Shown in pieces: positions 16,413 to 24,227 of a stretch of DNA of 24,289 bases. The notes below the pieces were generated by a model that did no database searches, had not been told where the DNA came from, and was given only the letters and a program-made list of their open reading frames with translations. The DNA lies in contig RQSC01000026.1 in assembly GCA_013416795.1 (NCBI GenBank), positions 270,349 through 294,637 on the forward strand, given 5' to 3'. Source of the DNA: Prasinococcaceae sp. CCMP 1430 (Eukaryota; Prasinodermophyta; Palmophyllophyceae; Prasinococcales; Prasinococcaceae). How positions within the stretch are numbered: position 1 is the first letter of the stretch; every line of letters starts with the position of its first letter. Position numbers and translations under genes: made by a program.

Positions 16413-18087
16413 CTAGCGCGTGACTGTGGCTACATCAGGGATGGCCACTGGCCTGTCGTCAGCCCCGCTCGGTGGTCCAAGTGCCGCCAGCGCCTGAGCG
16501 GTGGCGCCTGCTGCTTCAGCTGCGTGCCGAAGCGCGTTGGCGGCGCGCTGCCGCTCCTCGGCCGCACGACCCGCTGCGTCGCGCTCTCGCGTGGCGAGGG
16601 CCGCGAGGAGCTCCGCGCTGGCGAAGCACCCTCGTGCACCCCACTGACGAAGCGCCAGAGCGCGCACGATGCGGTACACGCCGACGCGCTGCGCGGTGCC
16701 ATCTGCGCCCGAAGGGGCGCGCTCAATCAGCCACCACAGCGCCCCGCCGAGGCCCGGCGACGCCAGCTCGGAGAGCGCACCCTCCACCGCTGTCTTCAGG
16801 CACTCCTCGGCGGTTGGGGAGAGCGCTACATCCATGGCGAGGCTGTCGGCGCCTGCGAGCGTTGCGAGGGTGTGTGCAGCTGCCGCACGGACATCTGGCA
16901 GGGGTCGGCGCGCGCCTGCCCCCAGCGCAGCACCGCAGAGCCCGCGGGCGACGCCATCGATGGCAAATACCACTTCCGCGGGGGCATACGACAGCGCATC
17001 GCGTGCCGCCGCCTCGAGGCCCGGATCGCCCATCTCGGCAGCCCTGCGCGCGAGCGTGGCCGTGGCGCGCACCAGCCTTTCGGCATCAGCGGCTGTCGCC
17101 GCCTTAGCGGCGCGGCACGCAGCAGCGGCGATGATGGGGCAGAGCGATGGGTCGGGGGCGTCGCTGGACGCCTGGCTCTCAACAATCGGAACGAGCGTCG
17201 ACGCGACCACAGAACCACAAGCCTCTGCGGCGCCGCCGTCGGCGATCTGCGCGAGCAGTTCGACGCCATTCAGCCGCTCGAGGATGTCATCTGTGTCACC
17301 CGCACTCGCGCATATGGCTGCCAAGAGGGGGGATGCGGCCAGCGCGGCAGCACCCTCTGGCGAGCCCCCTCCGCAAGCTACAGCAGCACTCATCGCCCTC
17401 ACACGCGCGTTCGCACCGCCGCTGGAGGCCACGAGCGCAGCCAACGGCGAGGTGTCCGCGAGAAGCGATTGTGCCAGCGCGCTGTCCCCAGTGCTCGCCA
17501 TCGCGGCGAGCGCTCGCTCGGCGAGCGCGGCGTCCTCCGCGTCGCCGTTCTCAAGTAGCGCACACAGCAATGGCGCGATACCGTCGGCGTCTCCTTCACG
17601 CAAGTCACCTCCGCGAGAGAAATGCGCACGCACCGCCTTCAGCGCGAGCCTTAGCGCCCACCCACGATCAAGCGCATCAGTCAGCAGCCTGGTGCCAGCG
17701 CGAGCGCATCTCCGACACGCGGTGCGGCGTTCGGCGCAGCGCCGGGCAGCGCACGCACCTGCGAGCAGGCTCCGCCACTTCGCCAGCGTCAGGCGCAAGC
17801 GCCGCCCGAGCACCGGCAAGAATCGCCTCCGCCGACGCCCTGTCTGCACGCAGGGCCTCATCCCCCGCCTCGGTGGCCACCACCTTGTCCATTGCGCGGC
17901 ATATCACCAGCTGGAGCGCGCCATCGCCAGCGCGGCCCGCCTCGGCGAGGGCGTCGAGCGCCGCCGCCGGCGGGCACCCCGCGAGGAACGCCTCCACGTC
18001 GGCCGCCCGCGGGCCTCCTGCGGCCGCGCGCGCGACGAGCTCCGCGCACGCCCCCTCCACATCCGCTGACGCGCCTCCCGACCCCAT
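16413..18087 (-). CDS. PSMD5: PSMD5/S5b-like 26S proteasome assembly chaperone (ARM/HEAT repeats)
   Basis: Two exons: 18087-17759 and 17688-16413. The intron (17758-17689, 70 bp, phase 2) begins GTGCGTGCGC and ends CACCAG; the join reads EPARRLLTDALDRGWALR. The product is 534 aa (human PSMD5 is about 504). It is an all-helical ARM/HEAT protein with the family's features: a DILERLNGVELLAQIADGG helix pair mid-protein, and near the C-terminus RIVRALALRQWGARGCFASA followed by LLAALATRERDAAG, which corresponds to the PSMD5 W-G and leucine-rich end. PSMD5 is a chaperone of the proteasome base that holds the Rpt1-Rpt2-Rpn1 module during 19S assembly. The start at MGSGGASADVEGACAELVAR is the first good ATG; a CATC microsatellite lies about 115 bp upstream. 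It is divergent from RPB3. Another HEAT/ARM protein is the main alternative. Confidence 0.65.
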
Positions 18088-18200
18088 TGACGCCCGCCCT
18101 ACCCAGCACCCAGCACCCGCCCCGCCTCCCTCCTCGCGCGCTGGCGCTCGCCGCCGCAATTCGCCCATCGAACCCCATCCAACGCCGAAAACCATTCGCC

Positions 18201-18228
18201 CATCCATCCATCCATCCATCCATCCATC
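18201..18228. repeat. (CATC)7 microsatellite
   Basis: Seven perfect CATC units followed by GATCG, 114-141 bp upstream of the PSMD5-like ATG. Confidence 0.95.
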
Positions 18229-18349
18229 GATCGAAGCTCCGCCGGATCGCGATCCTCACGAATGCACCAACGGCGACGAAGTCTTTCGAATTCGACAGAC
18301 CAGACCCATCCCAGCAGCGCATCGGTCGGTCGGGTGCCCGGCTGCCCGC

Positions 18350-18385
18350 CTGCTGCAGGCCAGGCTCTCAGCCAGCCTGCAGCAG
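18350..18385. repeat. Inverted repeat / hairpin
   Basis: The arms CTGCTGCAGGC (18350-18360) and GCCTGCAGCAG (18375-18385) are perfectly complementary over 11 bp. An inner GGCT-CTC-AGCC stem-loop makes a stable 36-nt hairpin in the PSMD5/RPB3 divergent region. Confidence 0.85.
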
Positions 18386-19062
18386 CTGCTGCAGGCTCTG
18401 CCGCTGCCGCTGCTGCCCGCGCGCGGCGCGCCCGCTGCCGGCCGATCGGGCCCGCGCGCCTCCCTCTTCCCCATCCTCCTGCCAGCGCGCCGCGTTTCGC
18501 GCCGACTGCCCCCCTCCCCTCCACCCCCCCCCCGAACCCATCGCCGCGCATGCGCTTCCCCCGCCCGAAAACGCAGACCCGCGGCGCTTTCGCGCGCGCG
18601 CGGGCGGAAAACGCACGCGCGCGCGCGCCGAAAAGTGGCGGCGGGTGCGCGCGCTGCTGCTGCTAGCTCGCCACCGTCCCCGCGCGCGGCAGCGCGCTGC
18701 AATCGCCGCCGCCGGGCGAGCGCCGGGCACGCTCCGGGAAAAAAACGCCCGCGAAAATGGGGGTCCGTCCGCTCTCCGAGTGTGCGTTCCAACGCACCTC
18801 CCAAATCTCTGCAATCTCAATCTGCAGTTTGGCGTTTGTGTTTGTAGCCAGTTGCGTTTGATGAGTACTTATGGATCTACGTCAAATTCCCCCACGGGCT
18901 CCTGATGAGGGGCGTACGGGGGGGCGGTGCCGCGCCCCCCGCCGCGTGCGGCGGCCGCGCGTCGTTTAGGGCGGCGGCGCGCGGGGCGCCGGGGCGTCAG
19001 AGTGCGAGGAAGGCAATGGAGGCGCTCGTGACTGCGGGCGTGGTGCGCGCGGCGCGGCCACG

Positions 19063-20314
19063 ATGGCGCGCGCGAACGCGCGCGTGCCCAAGGTGGAGAT
19101 CCGGTCGCTGCGCGAGGACGCGATCAACTTCGTGCTGCGCGACACCGACACGAGCGTCGCCAACGCGCTGCGCCGAACGATGATCGGCGAGGTGCCGACC
19201 ATCGCTATCGACCTCGTCATGATGGAGGTCAACACGTCGGCGCTCAACGACGAGTTCATCGCGCACAGACTGGGCCTCGTGCCGCTGGTGTCCGACGCGG
19301 TGGACCTGATGGAGTACGCGAGGGACACCGAGGCCGAGGACGACGAGTGGCCCGCGGGCGTGCCCTTCGAGCTGCACGTCAAGTGCAACAGCGACCTGCC
19401 ACTCGAAGTCACCAGCAGGGACCTCATCAACGTCGGGATGTCGCAGGAGCAAAAGAGCGTCCAGCCGGTGAGTTATGGAATGGGCGCAGCGATGGCCGCT
19501 CGTGCGGCCAGCTGCCACGCCGCACTGTCGCTGGCGTGCTGGCGCTTCGCTGCGAAGCGAGCAACCCTATTTCGCGACGCGCGCTCTGCCGCACACCGAG
19601 GCTCCCGGACGGAGCTGCGGCCTGAGTTGCGGCTGCTAAACACAGCGCCATGTTGCCGATAGGATGCGCCTGGCTGCTGGCACGCGCGCGGACGCCCAGA
19701 GGCTGACGCTGGCATTCACGGGTGCGCTCGCGTCTGCGACGTGCTCTGGTTTCCCGCGCCCGCGCGCATGCTCCATCCCCCACGCCCAGGTGCACTCCTC
19801 CACCCCGGGCGAGGACAGCAAAGGCATCCTGCTTGCCAAGCTGGGTCGGAACCAGGAGATCAAGCTGCGCTGCATCGCCCGCAAGGGCATAGGCAAAGAC
19901 CACGCCAAGTGGAACCCCACGGCGACAACGACGTACCAGTTCCTGCCGGAGATTACGATCAACGACGCGCTCGTGTCGACGCTCAGCCTCAAGGAGAGGC
20001 AGGAGTACGTGGAGGCATGGACAGCCAAGCCGGACAGGCCGGTGGTGCGGCTGAATCCTCAGACGCACGCCATCGAGGTTGTGGACGCGGAGGCGTACAA
20101 CTACGACGAGGAGGAGAAGCTGTGGGCGGAGGAGCATGGGAAGCCCGGCCTGGCGGAGATCGTGCAACGACAGGACACGTTCATCTTCACGGTGGAGTCC
20201 ACCGGAGTGCTCAAGCCGGAGCAAATCCTCCTGTCCGCGATAGAATCGCTCTCGGCAAAGCTCACGAACCTGACGTCGGCCATGCAGCTGTGGGGGCGGG
20301 ACGTCGGCGAGTAG
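19063..20314 (+). CDS. RPB3: RNA polymerase II subunit RPB3
   Basis: Two exons: 19063-19467 and 19790-20314. The 322-bp intron (GTGAGTTATG to CGCCCAG, phase 0) joins QKSVQP to VHSSTPGED. The product is 309 aa. It is the alpha-like subunit that pairs with RPB11 to start Pol II assembly. Landmarks are NALRRTMIGEVPTIAIDLV, LNDEFIAHRLGLVPLVSD, LEVTSRDLI, ARKGIGKDHAKWNPTATTTY, AYNYDEEEK, and TFIFTVESTGVLKPEQILL. The C-terminal half follows the plant RPB3 pattern rather than yeast or animal. The segment that normally holds the zinc-binding cysteines (residues 85-100, YARDTEAEDDEWPAGV) contains no Cys. It faces the PSMD5-like gene head-to-head and the nucleoside hydrolase tail-to-tail with an 82-bp spacer. 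RPAC1 is excluded by the N-terminal wording. Confidence 0.93.
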
Positions 20315-20360
20315 GGCCGGCGAGCCTCAGAAACGCATACAAATAATTAAATCGATTGTA

Positions 20361-20371
20361 GTACAGTGTCG
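20361..20371 (-). promoter_or_regulatory. Candidate 3'-end element CGACACTGTAC after nucleoside hydrolase
   Basis: In the sense of the nucleoside hydrolase mRNA, CGACACTGTAC ends a few bases before an AT-rich stretch, with ACACTGTA starting 27 nt after the stop. It is identical to the element after the lyase gene (21795-21805). Confidence 0.35.
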
Positions 20372-20396
20372 CACACCGCGCGTCACCATCGTCGCT

Positions 20397-21564
20397 TTAT
20401 GGCTGCACGTTCATCGGACTCGCGGCGTCCGCCCTTGCCACGCACTCCGCCATGATTTCCCAGAACGCGCCCACGTCTACCCTGGTCGCCACCGTGCAGT
20501 TGGGGGGCTTACTAAGCACGCCCAACTTGTCGACGCAAGTCTGCCCAGCGGTGAGCGGATTGGCGCTCGTGTCGACCTCCACGTACCATCTGAGTGAATC
20601 GCAGCGAACAAAGCGCAAGCGGAAGGCGCTCACGCAGCAGTGAGCACAGGGACAGCGGCACGCGCGTCTGCGCCGCTCGGAAACGGCGGGGGCCCACGAG
20701 CGACGCGCGCGCTGCAATGGCCACGCCCTGCGAGGCGCGCGCGCACCTCCTCGTTGTGAAGAGGTCCTTGCGCAGCACCCACAGCACCGCCAGCGGGTCG
20801 TGCAGTGGCGGGTCGTCAAACTCAAACACTGTCTGGTACGTGTCTGCGAAGAAGAGAAGCAGGTCGTGCACGGCCTTGCGGAAGGGCGTCTTGGGCTCGT
20901 CGGCACCTCCGTGCAGCTGACGCAACACAGAGGGAGTCGCGAGGGCGGTGTGAGTGACCTCGAGAGGCACCATGAACAGCGAGCGGACAGGCGCGTCGAA
21001 GACGACCTTGGCGGCCTCGGGATCGCACTGAATGTTGAACTCTTGCGTCACGCCGGTGTTGCCGCCGGTATGTGCGCCACCCATGATGGACACGTCCACC
21101 ATGGGCGCGACGTGCGGGTACACCGACAGGAGGAGCGCCACGTTGGTCAGCATACCCGTCGCGACGAGCTGCACCGGCTCACCCCCGCTTTGCTCGTATG
21201 CACGCGTGATGGCGGCCTCCATGGCGATGATCGCGTGACCCGGCTCCGCATCCTTGTCCGGTTCTGAGAGCTCGGCGCCGCAGAGGCCGGACTCGCCGTG
21301 GATCTCGGGACAGTTAAACGGCGGCCTCAGCAGCGGCTTGGTGGCGCCCGCCCACACCCGCACGTCGGGCCGACCGGCGGCGTGCAGCACGCGCAGCGCG
21401 TTGCGCGTCGTCTTCTGGACGGTTTGATTCCCCGCCACGGCGCTCACGCCGAGCAGCTCCACGCCGTCAGAGTAGCATGCAAGCAGCAGCGCCATCGCAT
21501 CATCATGCCCCGGGTCGCAGTCGAGCCACATGCGGCAAGCGCCGGTCTCGCTTGCGTCAGCCAT
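20397..21564 (-). CDS. Inosine/uridine-preferring nucleoside hydrolase
   Basis: Two exons: 21564-20747 and 20589-20397. The intron (20746-20590, 157 bp, phase 2) starts GTGCGCGCGC and ends CACTCAG; the join gives [20 protein letters not shown]. The product is 336 aa, typical of the family (about 310-340). It hydrolyses the N-glycosidic bond of ribonucleosides such as uridine or inosine for salvage. The calcium/ribose-binding motif DCDPGHDD is at residues 15-22. [30 protein letters not shown] and the DPEAA block follow, and the C-terminal [12 protein letters not shown] supplies the conserved active-site His-Asp pair. The last exon carries the conserved [14 protein letters not shown] ending. 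No targeting signal was seen, so it is probably cytosolic. It is downstream of and co-oriented with the methylisocitrate lyase gene (263-bp spacer). Confidence 0.9.
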
Positions 21565-21737
21565 CGGGCGCGCGGCGACGGCCCAGGGGCCGCCCGGCGC
21601 GAGGCAGCGCAGCGGGGCGGACGGGCAGCAGTGTGGCGCGGCAGAGCCTGCAGGCGCGCGGCACGAGGTGGTCCTGCTGCTCCACGCGCGGTCGACGTGC
21701 GTGGTACGGCATGGCGCGTGTTGCGCATCGCACGCAG

Positions 21738-21748
21738 TACAAACCCTA
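21738..21748. promoter_or_regulatory. TACAAACCCTA motif (telo-box-like)
   Basis: Second copy of the 11-mer also found at 13330-13340. It lies 174-184 bp upstream of the nucleoside hydrolase ATG, in the same relative orientation as the other copy has to its minus-strand gene. Confidence 0.3.
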
Positions 21749-21794
21749 TCCACCCAACCCAATCCCAAAAAATCGAGGCCGCGGGCGGTATTAC

Positions 21795-21805
21795 GTACAG
21801 TGTCG
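21795..21805 (-). promoter_or_regulatory. Candidate 3'-end element CGACACTGTAC after lyase gene
   Basis: ACACTGTA starts 24 nt after the lyase stop, in the sense strand, and is followed by GTAATACC. See the matching elements after D-LDH and the nucleoside hydrolase. Confidence 0.35.
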
Positions 21806-21827
21806 TACAGAGTACACATGGCAGCAC

Positions 21828-22902
21828 TCACTCCTTGGCTCGCGCGGCGGCCGCGTCGACGACGGCCTCGTGTTTGTGGTAGTCGATGACGGCATAGGTC
21901 TCCTCGCGCGTGTGCATGATCTCTAGGGTCCCCGCGTTGGTGCCCTCGTCGAGGATGCGCGTGTACGCCTCCTCTGCCGCGCGGGACATCGCGCGGAACG
22001 CGCTGAGCGGGTAGAGCACCATCGAGCAGCCAGCGTCGGCGAGCTCCTTGGTCGAGTGCAGCGGCGACTTGCCGAACTCGGTCATGTTTGCGAGGACGTG
22101 CACGCCGGGGAGCGCGTCCGAGAACTCTGCGTTGGGGCGTGAGCGCGGGACGCCGGCGGGTGGAGGCGCAGGCGTGAGCACGGGACCTCGCGGGCGCTGT
22201 GAGATGCTCAGCGCGCGGCGAGCCCCTGAGGAGCACGTCTGGACGAGCGTGGCGCGACGTCCTGCGCCGCGGGCGCTCCACCCGTCGCGCGCACGCACTC
22301 TTGTAGTCATCCAGACTGGTGAGTGCCTCGGCGAAGATGGCGTCGGCGCCGCCTTCCTCGACGTACAGCTTGGCCCTCTGGATGGCCGCTTCCATGCCCT
22401 CGACGCCGACGGCATCGGTGCGCGCCATGATGAAGAAATCGGGATCCGAGCGCGCATCGCAGGCCGCCTGAAGGCGCGCGACCATCTCCATGGGTGGCAC
22501 CACCTGCTTGTTCGGCCGGTGCCCGCAGCGCTTGATGGCCACCTGGTCCTCGATGTGGACGCCCCCCACGCCGATCGCCTCCATGTCCTTGATGGTACGC
22601 GCGATGCTCAGCGCACCGCCGAAGCCTGTGTCGACGTCGACGAGCAGCGGCGTGCGGCGGCCATCGACGACGCGCGTGATGCGGCGCGCGTCCTCGACGA
22701 CGTCGGAGAGCGTGGTGACCGCGAGGTCGGGCATGCCCAGCGAGTGCAGCGCCACGCCGCCGCCCGACAGGTACAGCGCCTTGTAGCCGATGCGCTCGGC
22801 CATCTGCGCCGCATACGCCGTCGGCGCGCCCATGATCTGCAGCGGGTGCGACTCGGCAATGGCCTTGCGCAGCGCGGCGCCGGCGGAGCGGGCGAGCGCC
22901 AT
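21828..22902 (-). CDS. prpB: 2-methylisocitrate lyase, PrpB type
   Basis: Two exons: 22902-22299 and 22126-21828. The intron (22298-22127, 172 bp, phase 1) begins GTGCGTGCGC and ends AACGCAG; the join reads [20 protein letters not shown]. The product is 300 aa, close to bacterial PrpB (296 aa in E. coli). It cleaves 2-methylisocitrate to pyruvate and succinate in the methylcitrate cycle of propionate breakdown. Features are YLSGGG (44-49), metal-binding VDVDTGFG (88-95), the active-site loop KRCGHRPNK (124-132; KRCGH and HRPNK mark methylisocitrate rather than isocitrate lyase), [19 protein letters not shown] and YPLSAFRAM. The N-terminus [18 protein letters not shown] could be a short mitochondrial presequence or just the family's first helix. 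Bacterial ancestry is likely, but the intron shows it is a resident nuclear gene. Confidence 0.93.
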
Positions 22903-23017
22903 GACGCCTCGGCAAAAGAGTCTCGTGCCCAGGCGTCGGGGTTGTGTGGGGATGGAAGGGGTGAGCGTGATGGGGGACTTGGCAGGGAAGGGAGTGGGTT
23001 GGTGGCGGAAGGGTGAG

Positions 23018-23037
23018 GGTGGTGGTGGTGGTGGTGG
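23018..23037. repeat. (GGT)n microsatellite
   Basis: Six GGT units flanked by GGGTGAG and GGGGAG, about 115 bp upstream of the lyase ATG. Confidence 0.9.
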
Positions 23038-23250
23038 GGAGAGCTAGACGCGTCCGCCGGTGCACCACTCGCGCCGTGTGGCGCTCGCCCGCGCCTCTCC
23101 CCTCCACGCGCCCTTCCCATCTCCCTCCCTCTCTCCGCGCCCCGCAGCGGCGGCGCTGCTGCTCGCAGCTGCGCTCGGCGCGGCCGCCCGGCCGTTTTTT
23201 TCTTCCCCCCTCCCCTCCGCGCCTCGGCACGCGCTGTCCAGATGTCGATG

Positions 23251-23276
23251 CTAACCCTAACCCTAACATTAACCCA
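23251..23276. repeat. Interstitial telomere-like tract
   Basis: CTAACCCTAACCCTAACATTAACCC: two perfect CCCTAA units followed by diverged units. It is too short for a chromosome end and lies about 700 bp upstream of GAR1. Confidence 0.85.
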
Positions 23277-23952
23277 AACCAAGGCCGGCAAAGACTCCAA
23301 AGAGAGGGAGGCTGCGTGACGAAACGCCACGGCCGAAACGACGGCAACACCCATGCAAGTCGCGACGGAGCGCGGCGTTGGGCGAATTCGCGCGCGGTCC
23401 GCGCGCCCGCTCGCATCTCCCGTCATATCGGGCGGTTTCGCGGACGACCAATTCGGCGCGCGCGCGCCGACGCGGCTCGGCAGAATTCGAGCGCCGCGCG
23501 CGCGGCGGGAGCACGCACCGCCGCGGACGCGCGCCCGGCGCGGGATTCCGGCGATTCGGGACGCCGCGGCGGGGCCATCGCGCCGCACCCGCCGCGCGCG
23601 CGCGAGGACGCGAAAATCGCGGAAGTGCCGCGTCGAAATGCCACACGCCGCGAATTTTTGTTTTTTTGGTTGCGGGCCCGCGGCCGCCGGCCCCGCGGGT
23701 GCGCCACACGCGCGCGCGCGAATCTCCGGAAGGCGCGGTTTCGCGCAGTTTCGTGGGGGGCGCCCTCGAGCGCCCAAGCCGCGGAGCGCGCGGCGCGAAA
23801 GCGCGCGGACGGCAGGCGCGGGTGACATACGGGAGCACTCCTCGTCGCGCAGAAAGTTTACGGTGGATGGGTTCTGCGCATGCCGTCCCGCGATTCCCAC
23901 CCGGCGCGAATTCGCGGGAGGGTGGGCGCGGAGGTGCGCTGCCTCCGGAGGG

Positions 23953-24227
23953 TGCGGCGGCGGGAGGGGCGGCGGCGGGCGCTTCGGCGGCGGGGGAGGG
24001 AGGTTCGGCGGGAGGGGCGGCGGCCGCGGCGGCGGGCGCTTCGGAGGGTACGACCAGGGCCCGCCCGACGTCGTCGTCGAGGCGGGCACGTGGATCCACG
24101 CGTGCGAGGGCGAGAGCGTCTGCAAGATGACCAACGCCAAGGTGCCGCACTTCAACGCGCCCATCTACCTCGAGAACAAGACACAGGTGGGCAAGGTCGA
24201 CGAGATCTTCGGCCCCATCACCGACAG
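23953..24227 (+). CDS. GAR1: GAR1, H/ACA snoRNP subunit 1 (5' exon, partial)
   Basis: GAR1 is the H/ACA ribonucleoprotein subunit that acts with dyskerin/Cbf5 in rRNA pseudouridylation. An N-terminal Gly/Arg-rich (RGG) domain (23956-24049; GGGGRF and [10 protein letters not shown] patterns) leads into the conserved Gar1 core: [20 protein letters not shown], then [20 protein letters not shown] and PITD. The exon ends GACAG with a GTGCGCGCGA donor at 24228 (phase 2), so the rest lies outside the window. The true start is not resolved. The frame is open upstream with an ATG only at 23638, which gives an unlikely N-terminus; a short upstream exon or a local sequence error in the GC-rich stretch is more plausible. 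Confidence 0.85.

Larger units (their letters stand above)
18088..19062. other. Divergent intergenic region between PSMD5-like and RPB3 genes (975 bp)
   Basis: This region holds the CATC microsatellite (18201-18228), a strong CTGCAG-rich inverted repeat (18350-18385), long C/G-rich low-complexity runs and a TTTCGCGC site near 18589. A relatively AT-rich patch at 18770-18895 lies close to the RPB3 start. I see no gene in it. Confidence 0.6.
22903..23952. other. Divergent intergenic region between lyase and GAR1 genes
   Basis: About 1 kb of promoter-like sequence. It contains a (GGT)n run (23018-23037), a telomere-like tract (23251-23276), GGTTTCGCG sites near 23433 and 23738, GCGCGAAAGCGCGC near 23790, and CGAATTCGCG palindromes near 23383 and 23907. 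The 5' exon or UTR of GAR1 must be in its right part. No other gene is supported. Confidence 0.55.

Noticed and set aside
17147-18905. Plus-strand frames over the PSMD5 gene and its promoter (over 500 aa)
   Set aside because: The translations are Arg/Pro/Ser/His repeats. The minus-strand two-exon model has precise splice sites and family similarity.
19543-19559. Hairpin CGCTTCG-CTG-CGAAGCG in the RPB3 intron
   Set aside because: A 7-bp stem is common in such GC-rich sequence, and nothing else suggests an intronic RNA gene.
20512-22902. A 796-aa minus-strand open frame joining the lyase and the nucleoside hydrolase into one protein
   Set aside because: The frame crosses the lyase intron, its stop-free spacer and the hydrolase first exon only because GC-rich DNA lacks stops. 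Splicing puts the lyase C-terminus in another frame with its own stop at 21828.
23638-23952. GAR1 starting at ATG 23638
   Set aside because: The resulting 105-residue N-terminus includes homopolymer-encoded FCFFGCG and no RGG character, so a separate 5' exon is more likely.
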